From Nectonema munidae (lineage: Eukaryota > Nematomorpha > Nectonematoida > Nectonematidae): DNA of 64,000 nt. Both the position numbers and the translations under genes were made by a program. The notes beneath the pieces are model-generated. The model searched no databases. It was not told the DNA's origin and saw only the letters and a program-made list of their open reading frames with translations. Positions 49,901 through 60,410 of this stretch are shown here, piece by piece. Position 1 is the first letter of the stretch. Each line of letters starts with the position of its first letter. The stretch lies in assembly GCA_030549495.1 (NCBI GenBank), contig JAUIRK010001026.1, positions 598,461-662,460 on the forward strand, given 5' to 3'.

Positions 49901-52900
49901 TTACCTATAATTTACAAGTGTACGCGCTTGTGGTCAAACATATATATTGTGAAGAGAGAATCAGCTTCTTACTACGATTAAATCCGAACAGATACCTCCA
50001 ACCATCTGAAAGCTGAATTCTTCAATAGCTATCTCCTTGATGAAACTAAAAATCCATCTTCAATTACAAAACATCTCATAGACAAAGAAGCGTGTCCAAA
50101 AAAATATTAAACCGAAAGATTTGATGTTATTATATCCTCCAGCAAATTTTTATTATTATTTTGTATTTATTCTTTATATTTTTCTTTTATATCCTTTTCC
50201 CTCCAATATGATAATGTCTTTTGAAAGTTTGCTATTTCATTTGTTCTCTTGATTTTTATTGTCTAGTTTATTTTAACTGTAGAACACTGGCGAAAATTTA
50301 GGAAGATTAACTTCGTTTAATGAATGAAATTTTTTACAACTTTATTCCCCTTTAAAATTGTACACACCGAAGATATTGTGAAAAATAACTAATCTATTTT
50401 TTTGAATATGTGCCACAAAATGAACATGGATTTACGAAGTGTTAAATGCTAGGAAATGTTTGTGAAACCATAGTTCTGTGAAATACATTAGTTTAGATTC
50501 AGAAGAAATTAAGACTAAAAAAGCATCATTTCAGAGAGATTTTAAATTTTGTTAAAATCACGTACTTTTTTTCAATTAACTAGTAACGAATGCGGTGATA
50601 ACTTTTTAGTAGAATGAATAGCTACAACAACAACAATTCCCTAAACTACCAAAATGGCGGACCTGGAGGAGGAAGTGGAATGCGATCCCGATCCCGTGAT
50701 GTCTACCAAGATTCCGCTCCTGTTCACAACCGATTCCCCAGAAACTCCTATTCCTCAAACACTCCCAACTACTACAGTAAGAAAACTACTTTCCTAACCC
50801 TCCCCCGTTTATTTTCGTTTCAAGATAGATCAATATTTCTCTTAGTTTTTCAAATATCCTTTTATCAATTCCTGTAATGTGCCTTATAGACTACTCCATT
50901 TTCAAATGAAATGCCTATTCGCCCCCAACAATTTTGGTTTTTTTTAAACTCTAGTGTATATGCGATATGCAAATTTAATAAAAATATTTTCGCTGGAAGT
51001 ATAGTATTTAAATTTCACCAATTTTGTAAAAAAATATAAAGTAGTCTTATAAACTTAGGTATGCGCTGAATACACTCTATTTTAAAGGATTGCTTGAATA
51101 TTTGGTCTCCCGTGGTATCTCCAGACCAGTAATTTTAAAAATTGCAACAAAAATCCACCCACCCCAATAATTTTGAGGATGTGCGCCACTCGTATATTGT
51201 TATAGGATCTCCAAAATTCAAATGCAACAAGAAAAACAGAGTATAGATAAATTTCATTATTAAAAGGATTTGTCTTCAAATTTGTACTCTATTTCATGCT
51301 CTCTTTCAATAACAATAATACTTAAGTCGAAAGAACGATTATACAATAAATTTTTGGTAATTTTTTAAGCATATGCATTTTGACATTTTTATGTATATGG
51401 AGCCGAATAATCGTAGTTGGGTGTTTTTCACCGAACTCTTCAACTCTGTTTGACCATATGTGCTTTTATCCGTTCTTGAAGACAAAATATAACTCACTCC
51501 TAACGATGATACGATGCTGTCATTCATACAAAGATAAATGATATTTTTTGCATTCAAAAGTTCGTGAAGAATGAAAATGACGATAAAATTTTAATTTTAT
51601 GTTTTACTAGTACTCATTCATTCCATGATTTTTTCCGATTTTAGGAAACCAAGATCATTACGATTCAGGACCTCAACAAGGACAGAGCTACAACAAACAA
51701 CGCTATAACTCTTCTCAAGCATATTCCTATCCAAATTCCCAAGGCAACCCGCCTTATCACAGAAGAGATAGTGTAAGGCTTTGCTCTGCTTTTCTTTTTG
51801 TTCATCCGTTGCTTCCTAAATTTTGATTTAAGCAAGAGTTTTACAATATTAGCTATGATCATCAAATCAATCCTAAGTAATCAGTAAATTATTTTTTTCT
51901 CAAATCTTAATCATATTTAAAGCAGCTTTTTTAACAAGTTAATTAATTGGAATTTTTTAAAAGTTAAGTTATATTTTGGTCTTTTTTTTTACAAATTAAG
52001 TTTTGGATTTTTACAAAAACTGAAAAAATGAGAGAACTTTCTAGCATTTTTTTTAGAACTTTCATAAAACGGACGCTTTTTAGTTCATTGTCCCTAACTG
52101 GTTAAAAGAAGCACTCAGAAACTTGTCTATATATATCACTTATTAGAATCAGGGTAAAACTGGATAATTTGTTTTAGATGCAGAATGCTAGATCTGATGG
52201 AAGTCATCAACACTTTCAATCATCAAGCGATCAATACCACAGAAACATGAACAACAATACAACTGGTAAACGTAAAAATTATCGCAACACTTTTTAAAAC
52301 TTATTTACCTCTTTTTTCTTTGCAGAAATGAAAAATAGAAATCCTACATCATCATCATCATCTGCTTTTTCATCGTAAGATCTTTTGTTTTTTATTTCTA
52401 GCACTAACGCCCAAAGAATTGAAATCTGGAACATTGATAATCCTGGGAAATGATTTATTTAAAAGAAGAAGAAAACACACACAATATATAGGAAGCGGCT
52501 TTTAAGGTGTGAGAAAGCAAAATAATGTTTGCACCGTATTATATAGCCATGTATGATTACCGTGCGCGTATTTGTCTCTGGGTGGAGCGTCAGCTTGAAG
52601 TTTTAGAAGAAGAATCGAGAACTTTCTTTCGTAGGAAAGAAAGTGACGCTGTGCAGGTATTGCGTAGCTGGCAGGACGAAAGGAAGCAAATCATTCGTAT
52701 TGATTAAGAAGTCGGAGATTCCATTCAGGCCCGCGATCGCTATGAACACCTGAATGGAGGTCTTGGGATTTGTAGCAGTAATCTTTGGAATGTGTCTTCT
52801 GATTTCTTCAGTCCTGAAGGATTGGGAGGAGAGGAAAGAAAGAGTAGTTTGTATATAGTTCAACATTCGTTGACGTTGGGGAATTCCTCTCTCTGAAGTT

Positions 52901-54580
52901 GACAGTGACACTCAAAAAATGAAGTGACATCAGTTATGAGACTCACAAAAAGAAATGAATTTGATGCTGATTATATAGCTTTGTGGGACTCCTTGAATGT
53001 GGCGATTACTTTTGAAACAAACTGAAGGATGCCAGAGCTAAAGCTTGCCCCATCGGCAGGACTTTAACTTTGTACGTAACGTTGTTTGCCCTAAAACAAA
53101 AGAGGTCCTGGTTATTTAATTGAGCGAATGCTGTAAAAGACGGAAGAAATCGACTGTAATTCCAAAAGTTCTTAATTCTCGGCCAGCTTGAGTGGCGCAA
53201 AAAGGGATCTTATGTTATGCAAGCCTTTGGGAGGGCTGAAAACTGGGAAAATAATTCTAGGCGCACCCGTTCCCGGGCAGGCGTGAATCTAGAAAAACTA
53301 CTATAAGGAAGACAACCTTGCTGGTTTTCTTCGCCTTGTCTGATTTGGGAGAGAGGGCGCGATCCAAGTATTATGCGTAGGCTTACAACCTGTGTTGAGA
53401 TCGAAAGAAGACAGCTTTGCGATGTTCTTATAAAAACTTTTAGTGATGTCCTTATAGCAAGATTGGCCGTCCGTTGTCCCGTCATTCTGACAACGTGTCC
53501 AAAGAATCACCAGAGTTGTTTTCCGCGTATCGAGAAGATATTAAAGCTAAACTTGTAATTTAACGTCAATGTCTGAAGTTTCAGGTTGTCATTCTTTGTA
53601 GATTCCATATAATTTAATCCAAAAAATCTTGAAATGAGGAAGGTAGTTCTGGTAACAAGTTAGGACCAATAGAACTTCCATCATTTCCAAAGAAGGCCAT
53701 GAGATGTGATGGCTAGTAGATTCTTTTAACTACCCATTTAAAACGGTCTTCATCGCCCGACAGAGAAGACACACTACCAACTCCAATGAGCATTATGGAT
53801 TATGACAAAACGTGGAAAGGAGGAAAAATTATAATAAAAAAATTAGTTTAACATATTTTTCTATAGTAGGCCTTTTACGATATTGCAAACATTAATGCTA
53901 AATCTTTTTCAATATTAAATGACCATATGATATAGCATTCCCTTTTAAATTTATAAATATACGCAAATGAAAAAAAATTGTGAAGCTTGAAACCCCTTCA
54001 TCATAACATATTTGTCATGTAACTTCTAGTAGATAAAGTTTTCCATCCAAAAATGTGCGTGTAGGAGTTAAGAATAATAAAAGGAAACAAGAATGTGCAG
54101 AATTGTAATCAATCTGCAGATGAAGAACTGGGCAGATTTGTAATCAATCATAACACATTTGGCAATGTAGCTTCGAGGAGATGAGTTTTATGGCTGCAGA
54201 TTTGTATAAAGCAAAAAATTTCAAATTGTATGTAAATTTTCGGTGGAATGTCCATTCGGCTATATGTTAGGTCACGCTATTAAATTTATAAAATTCCACT
54301 GAAAATGAAAGCAGGCGTTTAACTTTTAAAAAATTCATCCCTTGAAGGGTGGCTGACATTTCAAAAGTTTCATCCCTCACGTGCTTATTTTTCTTTTTAA
54401 GATCTAAAAGTTCTTCATCCAAGTCCAGGAAAAAGGCCTCCAGTAACGTAAGGCGACTTTTTATTTCATTCTTTTATACGCACTTTTCACATGTTTATCT
54501 TTCAAAACGTTTCTTTTTAGAAAATCATAACCGATAGCAATAGATATAACGCGTTAACTGAAACGGAAGAGCTTATTTAA
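34909..54580 (+). CDS. EIF4B: Eukaryotic translation initiation factor 4B (eIF4B)-like, 21 exons
   Basis: eIF4B stimulates the eIF4A helicase and mRNA recruitment to the ribosome. Exons: 34909-34927, 35267-35371, 35453-35613, 37610-37723, 37786-37828, 37886-37940, 38404-38432, 38851-38964, 40591-40719, 40841-40975, 41556-41718, 43835-43930, 45329-45427, 48252-48329, 49082-49237, 50610-50776, 51645-51772, 52178-52265, 52326-52374, 54402-54447, 54521-54580. They join in phase to 2034 nt, 677 residues (human 611). The start MDNNAKEKKSKK parallels human MAASAKKKNKKGK. FLPTAPKSS and IPKTPPF precede the RRM (about 72-147), as in human ILPTAPR and LPKSPPY. The RRM's second aromatic motif is weakened to SNVYITF. 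SIFGSAKPIDI-type motifs span 302-498. N/S/Y/Q-rich tracts lie on both sides. NRYNALTETEELI ends the protein, like human SKYAALS. Exons 5-7 are tiny (29-55 nt). Confidence 0.88.
36045..36166. mobile_element. piggyBac-type MITE in TTAA (copy 1)
   Basis: TTAA flanks both ends (36041-36044 and 36167-36170). The inverted ends CCCGTTAACGACCAGA and CCGGTTATCGACCAGA agree at 14 of 16 bases. The middle has a perfect palindrome GTCGACATATGTCGAC. Its interior matches the copy at 44078 in reverse orientation. It is in intron 3 of the eIF4B-like gene. Confidence 0.78.
40303..40545. mobile_element. Terminal-inverted-repeat element with hammerhead-like strings
   Basis: Inverted ends GGGTTCAATTGCAAGCAG and GGGTTTAATTGCAAGCAG (right end read inverted) extend about 35 bp with few mismatches. 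The core is less A+T-rich. It has CTGATGG and GAAAC on the plus strand and CTGATGAG on the minus strand, pieces of a hammerhead ribozyme core. It is in intron 8 of the eIF4B-like gene and non-coding. Confidence 0.68.
40591..40975 (+). repeat. Tandemly duplicated exons 9 and 10 of the eIF4B-like gene
   Basis: Exon 9 (40591-40719) and exon 10 (40841-40975) encode the same pattern: PDRRFSN then QGVSVLSM then SENKASSE, against PDRRYSN, KGVSVLNM and SQNRSASE. Both begin and end in phase 1, so either can be skipped or repeated without a frame change. Only about 120 bp of intron separates them. I know of no function for the block in eIF4B; it falls between the RRM and the SIFG motifs, where the human protein has its DRYG-rich region. 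Confidence 0.85.
42246..43136. mobile_element. hAT-type element split by a later insertion
   Basis: AGTGATGGGACGATA on the left is matched by its inverse TATCGTCCCATCACT-like end on the right. Inside, a block of about 600 bp (about 42289-42880) is bounded by repeated ATTATAAATCG. That looks like the target duplication of a second insertion. Both the host element and the insert are non-coding. Located in eIF4B-like intron 11. Confidence 0.65.
43379..43520 (+). repeat. Hairpin-array repeat, copy H4 (diverged)
   Basis: A TTGTTGTTTTTGG head, CCC, then a perfect 11-bp stem AGATTACGCTA / TAGCGTAATCT (43401-43411 and 43421-43431). The palindromes TTCCTTTGCAAGGAA and CAATGCTTGCATTG follow. The architecture matches copies H1 and H2 although the sequence differs at several paired positions. 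Intron 11 of the eIF4B-like gene. Confidence 0.55.
44078..44204. mobile_element. piggyBac-type MITE in TTAA (copy 2)
   Basis: TTAA at 44074-44077 and 44205-44208 flanks 127 bp whose ends CCCATTTACGACCAA and CCCATTTAAGACCAA are inverted with one mismatch. A small hairpin TGTTCC-TATTTT-GGAACA follows the left end. It lies just after exon 12 of the eIF4B-like gene. Confidence 0.85.
44588..44805 (+). repeat. Hairpin-array repeat, copy H1 (near full length)
   Basis: (GTT)n and TAGCCCC lead into four stem-loops. Stems are TAGATTATACT (44608-44618, paired with 44630-44640), TATCAGTT, GAGTATTT and AAGTGTA with their complements, followed by a CAG-rich part ending GGTACTGCTGGCT. GTTCAAAAC inside the second stem resembles a polymerase III B box. 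It has no open frame. Intron 12 of the eIF4B-like gene. Confidence 0.8.
45843..46024. mobile_element. hAT-type MITE, decayed
   Basis: AGTGACGTAGCTAGG on the left and inverted AGTGGTGTAGCC on the right, with GTGCCCC blocks inside each end. The ends resemble the common hAT start CAGTGGCGTAGC. No clear target duplication. eIF4B-like intron 13. Confidence 0.5.
46531..46712. mobile_element. Inverted-repeat element built from a ~43-bp tandem repeat
   Basis: The ends GGTCCTCGAACATTTCGCC and (inverted) GGTCGACAGACATTTCGCC pair over 19 bases. Inside are three tandem units of about 43 bp, each with TTATTTTCATAAGACA and TTCGCCCC-like parts. Flanks GTTAGTTT and GTTATTTA agree at 6 of 8 bases, a possible old 8-bp duplication. 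Intron 13 of the eIF4B-like gene. Confidence 0.68.
46936..47060 (-). repeat. tRNA-derived SINE, family A, copy 6
   Basis: The minus-strand B box GGATTCGATTCC and the 3' body are present. It is the only family A copy in the eIF4B-like gene, antisense to it, and is the most diverged. Confidence 0.65.
47815..47935 (-). repeat. tRNA-derived SINE, second family
   Basis: On the minus strand: GAGCGAAGTGGCATGGTGG (an A-box region like tRNA-Gly) and TGTTCGATTCCC (B box) about 50 bases later, then a short body. It differs from family A in head and body. Only this clear copy was found. Confidence 0.65.
52600..53560 (-). mobile_element. Candidate retroelement fossil, family undetermined
   Basis: A less A+T-rich block in intron 19 of the eIF4B-like gene with long minus-strand frames. 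One segment (about 53010-53190) reads DLFCFRANN and KVLPMGQ, which resembles the middle of a reverse transcriptase fingers/palm. The element is broken. I saw no terminal repeats and cannot assign it to a family; it could be an LTR or a non-LTR element. Low confidence. Confidence 0.3.
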
Positions 54581-55648
54581 TAATTATATATAAACTTCCA
54601 TATGTTAAAATTTTTCTTTTTTGTTAACTTATTTATACTTTACTATATAATTTTATATTTATTGATGAAAATGCCCTTGTTTAAATGTTTACATATGTGT
54701 TTGTATATATGTACCTAAAATGTTAGATTACATCCTTATTTGTATATTTGCGTACGCATATAATGAATGTATTTAGTACTGCTATTCAAAAATGACAATG
54801 ATTTCTGAAAAACATACACGATATAATGCTATCTGACTTTTTCCCTAGTGATTGCTCTTTTGCTAAGTGAAAGGACATGTGAGTAAAATATACTATACCT
54901 GTGTTTCTTTATTTATATCCTGCTTGCTCCCCCCACACTCCCCTGTTCAATTCTTTTTAAATGAAAGATATATTTACTTTTTTAATTATTTCAAAATTTC
55001 ATTTTATGCTTTTTCTTTCATACTTTTAAAGCTTTTTATCTTGATTATTATAACATCCATCATTCACTTCATCATCATCAACAACAACAACTCAATTAAT
55101 TCATCATGAAAAAAGAATTCTCTCGACGCTGCTTAAAAGATTACACGCTTTGAAATTTTAACTAGAAGTGAACTTGGTGAAGAATTGTTACATTCTCAAA
55201 CCATTTACCGCAACATAAACACTTGGCTCACGCAAATATTGTTTACTTTTAAGTTTGTATTAACCACTTTGTTTCATAAACTATACAGTTCTTTGATTTT
55301 CAATTTTTAGAAGAAACTAATAAATTTTGTCAGTTACCTTGTTTTTCACATATTGTAAAAGCTTGGATTGGCTTTGCCATTGCATGCCTCAATCTTTTTA
55401 AAGGGGAAAATCTCAACGAATTGCTCATTAGTGAATTCAGAAGCGAACTAGAAATGTTTTAGTGAATAGGGTTTTAACTTTCTTCCTGTCCTGAAATTTT
55501 TTATATTTGTTTAAGTTTCGATTAACTAAAGAAAATACAAAACATTAGTAAGATCCAATATGATAAACTTGGATAAGGCTTATTAAAAATACTCGAGAAA
55601 ATTCTTAAAGAAGACTGACTGACATGCAATGCTTTTGGCGCTTAATTT

Positions 55649-55818
55649 ATGCCATTTTTAATTCTATTTGGTCCTTTTGCAATTCTATCTGAATTCATTT
55701 TTTTGATTTTGTAATGCTTACAGCAATAAAATTCTGAAAACACATGTGATTATTTAGTTAGAATTGCAAAAAGACAAAATGGAATTGCATACGGGCAAAA
55801 TAGAACTAAAATGGTGTA
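55649..55818. repeat. Foldback element
   Basis: A left arm with TTGCAATTCTAT (55649-55688) and a right arm with GTTAGAATTGCAAAAAGAC (55758-55817) are inverted copies over about 40 bases with mismatches and small gaps. The loop is about 70 bp. Non-coding. Confidence 0.6.
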
Positions 55819-57041
55819 TATCTTAATTTTGTAACTGAAAAATTCGTTTGGAGTAGAGTGATATTAGAAGAATATTTTTTAAATTTCTAAAAAAAAATGT
55901 AAATATTTAATTTTTCGCCAAAACAAATAGCTTTAGTTCAATTTCATATGTTTAAAAATATTAGTCCTTTACAAACATTCCTTAGTTATTTATTGCCACT
56001 TTCAGATAAATATTTGACACCCATCTTTCAGTATCTATTGGGATCATCTCAGCAGCACTTATTGATTATAATTAAACTATACAGGAGTCGCGATACCTGT
56101 CAATTAGCATATTAGAACAAAATTGTACATTTTTGGAATTTTGAAGTTTATATAAAGAAGAAGGAAATTTATATAATCAAGTTTTGTATAAGATAAGAAA
56201 GAGCTTGCTTGCATAACTTATTTTTAGCTTAACTGAAAATAGTCTTTACGCTATTATCAATTGCGTAGACAAGAATTTGACCCAATGGTGGACCAAAAAA
56301 TTGAAGGGGACGACTTTATAAGGGCTTTATCTCTCAATTATAAATATACCATATGATTTGTTTTAATATGCTTTAGTGATTTTTTAGGTTTCAAACACTT
56401 TTTTTTTTAACAAATTCATCAAATGAACTCCTCTCTCTGTGTTCGAAAAATAACTTAAACAGATTTTACACGCTCTCAAAGCATTCTAATTAAAGAATCT
56501 TGATGATCTTGGCTTTTTTAATCAGTGTCTTGTATTTTATTTCCTGGTGATATGAACAGATATTTAGCCTCAATTTTTCTCAACCCACTTTAAAAATTTT
56601 TTCTGATGACATTTTTTGTGATGTTCATTGTCCAATTACAAAATGTTAACCACTTTCCGCACCCAAAAGACTCTCTACGGAAAAAGATGAACACATTGAA
56701 TTTAAAATTATTTTGATAGTTACTAAACTTCACATATTCGCATCTGTGACAGTTTTGATAACTCTGATCTATTCAAAATTTAAAATATTTTTCATTTGTA
56801 AAAGAGGAACTTGTTTTTCACTGTCAAAATCTTTATTGAAGCACCCAATATTAGATCATTACACCACTTTCTACAGGGTTACCACAATTTTCAAAAGTCA
56901 GGGAATTTCAATGACTTACCATAAATTTTCCATTTCCCAATTTTTTACTGTTATTTTAATTATTTTAATTTTAGTTATTAAATTTCAATTTTATTTTAGA
57001 AAATAAAATAATGCGTTTGTTTCATGTAATCCGAAATTATA

Positions 57042-57960
57042 ATGTCTCAACCGATCTTTTTTAATAATTTATGGCTAGATCCAAAAATAGAACCTCAATT
57101 AGCATCTTGGTTGTCGAAAAAACAAAGTAGCAATAGAGAGGCGTATTGTACCATCTGCAAAAGGTCTATTTCACTCGGTAATATGGGAAGAGTCGCTCTG
57201 AATTCCCACATGAAAAGGAGAAATTATAATACTCTTTTTGAGGCAAAGCAAGGTCAGCCATCTATTTTGAGCTTTGTCAAAAGTACTCCCCCATCCTCGC
57301 AAGCTTCTGTCCAAGAAGAAATATCAGTATCAAACTTTAATGTTGCAACTAAAATCGTTAATATAAAAGATCTAGAGGTATGCAAAGAAGATTTGACTAG
57401 GTCTGAAATTTTATGGGTTCTTTTTGTGATTCAGTCCAATTTTGCGATGAACTCCTGTTCATCCATCAGTGAAACTTTCAAATTGATGTTTCCAGATTCG
57501 AAATTAGCGTCTTGTTTCAAAGTTGGAAAAACCAAGTGTGGATATATCAGCAATTACGGCCTCATTCCTTATTTCAATGATATTTTAACTACCAAAATCA
57601 AGAGCTGTGGAGATTTTGTTATTTGCTTTGATTAGGCGTTGGATAGGGTATCTCAAAAAAATTTGTTGGATGTGTTTGTGAGATATTATGACAGGGAATG
57701 GTACTTGGTGTACAATATTTCGACAGCGCTTTCCTTGGTCTGGCATCAGCAAGTCATATATTGGAAAATATTAATCATGTTTTGAAACCTCTTTTCACAA
57801 ACAATCTTTTGCAAGTTTCAATGAATGATCCAAACGTAAATTTGTGATTTTTGAACACCAAAGAAAGGAAGATGGGAGAATAAACAAGCAACTCATAAAT
57901 ATAGGAGTATGTGGACTTCATGTACTGTATGGCGCTCTGAGAACCGGTATGAATTCATCA
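57042..57960 (+). pseudogene. Degenerate hAT transposase, 3'-truncated
   Basis: A plain DNA transposon relic. The first 197 codons are open and start with a BED-like zinc finger: YCTICKRSISLGNMGR then LNSHMKRRN. FKLMFPDSKLA and FKVGKTKCGYISNYGL follow, then FVICFD, the first catalytic aspartate block. After the stop at 57633 the next frame continues with RVSQKNLLDVFVRYYD, and SMNDPNVN and CGLHVLYGALRTG pieces reach about 57960. The rest, including the hAT dimerisation domain, is absent. The open 5' part makes it younger than the copy at 4629. It is a different subfamily, nearer to the KIAA1586/ZMYM-like transposases. Confidence 0.75.
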
Positions 57961-58470
57961 AGATGAAATATTAATACGTTTTTACGCGCAATTTACTATC
58001 TTTTCCATGATTCACCTGCACGCAGGTCAGATTTCACTCAAATCACAGGCTGCTCCAAGTTCCCCATCAAAAATTGTCCCGTCCGCTGGGCCGAAAACGT
58101 ATCATGTATCCTCATCTTTCCAATTATCACTAATTCATTCATATCATCATTATTTTCGCCCATCATATAAAGAACTTTAATTTTTAAAAATTTTTTTGCT
58201 AAGTTGTAAGTTATAGATAACATAATATATGGGTGAAAGTCAGATATAGAATAGTTTTATGAACTAAAATTAAACTTCCTCAATTTAACGCCATATTTTC
58301 TATCGTCCCAGAGATGGCGGTAAATCGAGGGAGCCCTTTGTAAAAAGCTTTTTTTGTTTTTTTTTAAATAAATATTTACATAAATAATTTTTTTAGAAAA
58401 AAACTGATTTTCAGGCATACATTTTTCACCCGTATTAGCCAAAATAGAGTATAGAATTAAAATAAACAAA

Positions 58471-59030
58471 GTCGATTTGGTATAAAAACATGTTTTATTT
58501 AAAATTTTGAATATATTTTTGGAGACAGTTTTTAGATGTAAACCACGAATTTGATTGAAGCTTTCAGATATTTTAAAACCATTCGAAAACTGTGTCCAAA
58601 AATGAAACCAGCATTTTTCAATTTGGCATAAAAACAGTATTTTATTAAAATTTCAAAATATTTTAGTAGATATTAAACGTAAATCGAACATTTGATTGAC
58701 ACTTTCAGACATTTAAAACCTTTAAATGCAAAAAATGATTTCAGAAATAAAAATTATCATGGTCGAATTGGAATAAATATTCATGTAAAATTAGAGAGAA
58801 TTTTTTGGGATATAGTTTTCAGACATAAACCGCAAATTTGATTGACACTAGCAGTAAAACCTCTAAATGCAAAACTGTGTTCAGAAATGAATCCATCATG
58901 ATCTATTTGCTATAAAAACATATTTCTTGTAAAAATTGAATCAATATTTTTGGAAAAAAATTTTAGAACTAAACGCAAATTTGATTGATGCTTATAGGTT
59001 CAGACGTAAACCGCAAATTGATTAAAAATT
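58471..59030. repeat. ~145-bp tandem repeat, about four units
   Basis: Units start near 58471, 58617, 58762 and 58900, each with an ATTTGGTATAAAAACAT-like start. ATATTTTTGG and AAACCGCAAATTTGATTGA-like blocks follow at matching distances. The spacing is 146, 145 and 138 bp. A fifth, partial unit ends near 59030. Units differ at many positions, so the array is old and not homogenised. Confidence 0.75.
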
Positions 59031-59615
59031 TTGGGGGACGTCATTTATGTATCTTCCCTTATTTTTCATTAATCAAAATTTTGATTGACAATTTCCAAAA
59101 AATAGCGATATTATTGATAAAATTAAATATATATAAGTGTTATGCGTCAAAACTGAATTATAAATTTTCAAGGGAGTATCTAACATGGATTCTGAGTTAT
59201 AAGACCTACGGATAATGTCAAAATTTTGTTGAAAAATGTTAATTTTTGATTATTGACATGAGAGTATTTTCAACTACCGTGAAAATGGTATCAAAATATG
59301 CCACTTACAATTGTAGGAAAAGGGATATAATTTATCCAATTTTTTATCTTACTTTTTTGTGAATGGGGTGTAGATACACTGCACTCAGCTATAATTTGAT
59401 CTTACGTTAGGCAGGTGACAACCTTTTTTTATAGCCAGTGATATCGTTATTATGAAGCATAGAAGAGGTTCTAGTTTTTCAGCGTTAAGAAAGTCGGTAT
59501 TAGAGTATCAAAAGATTCCTAAATGTTATATTATAGTCTGTAAACCTGTTTATGAACTCAAAATCTATCATATCTAGTATTTCAACAACAAGTTTTTTTA
59601 TATAAGCAATTCCTC

Positions 59616-59890
59616 CAGGGCCGGCCTTAGGCCATTGCAACCTATGCGCCCGCAATGGGCCCCTCGCTTCTCATTTTTCATTTTGATGAGATATTGTATG
59701 ATTTCGCTAAATGCAAGGTTCGCAAAGTAAAGTTACTTTGATCGTCATTTTGTGTTAATGAAAAAGTAATAAAACAAATCTTTTTTTTTTTCAAAATCTT
59801 ATTTCTCACTTTTAATCTTTTTTCCTGCCCACACTGGGCCCCGCGCACTCCATTTTGCATAGGGCCCCGCGAACACTAGGGCCGGCCCTG
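59616..59890. mobile_element. hAT-type MITE (CAGGGCCGGC ends)
   Basis: CAGGGCCGGCCTTAGG on the left and inverted CAGGGCCGGCCCTAG on the right. This end sequence is widespread in animal hAT MITEs. Flanks AATTCCTC and AATACATC agree at 6 of 8 bases. The interior has GGGCCCC blocks near both ends and an A+T-rich core. Confidence 0.75.
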
Positions 59891-60333
59891 AATACATCGT
59901 ATATGTAACCGGTTCTTTATGGGGGCACTACAAATATACATCTATTATAATTTGCAAATTGTTGAACAGGAGCGGTGTAGATGAAAAGGTTTCCCACTTT
60001 TTAGTGAAATTTTAGAGGAAGTGAATTAATACTTCCTCCTGTTCCTTAATTCTAGCTTGGGTTTTATTGTTAGTATTTTTATTCCTTAACAAATTTTTCT
60101 ATAAACAAACGTAAAATAAGAAGGTAAATTTTGTTAACAAATTAGATCAAGACAATATACCAAAAAATATATATCACCAAAATATAGCACATCGAAATTA
60201 AGAGGGTTCATTGTTATTTCAAACGATTTTATCCATTTCAAAAAGTTAAAGGCGATATTATCTTGGAAAAATTCATCTAAAATCAGTAAAAGAAAGTGAA
60301 TAATTTTTATAGGTTGAAACTTTTGGCATATTT

Positions 60334-60339
60334 TTTATT
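60334..60339 (-). terminator. Candidate polyadenylation signal of FBXL4
   Basis: AATAAA on the minus strand 72 bases past the FBXL4 stop codon. Good spacing for a short 3' UTR. Confidence 0.5.
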
Positions 60340-60410
60340 TTGTAAATATATTAAATATTGTCTTCACACTGTAGGAATTTGGTATTTCCTGTTATTTGTG
60401 AGAAACGTTT

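Larger units (their letters stand above)
54581..60410. other. Spacer between the convergent eIF4B-like and FBXL4 genes
   Basis: Besides the elements listed separately (foldback at 55649, hAT relic at 57042, tandem repeat at 58471, hAT MITE at 59616) I see no gene. The open frames at 54867-55109 and 56713-57006 are short, hydrophobic and low in complexity and are not convincing. Confidence 0.5.

Noticed and set aside
49930-50110. Frame reading SNHLKAEFFNSYLLDETKN in eIF4B-like intron 15
   Set aside because: About 40 codons with no recognisable family, and exons 15 and 16 join in phase without it. Possibly a transposon crumb.
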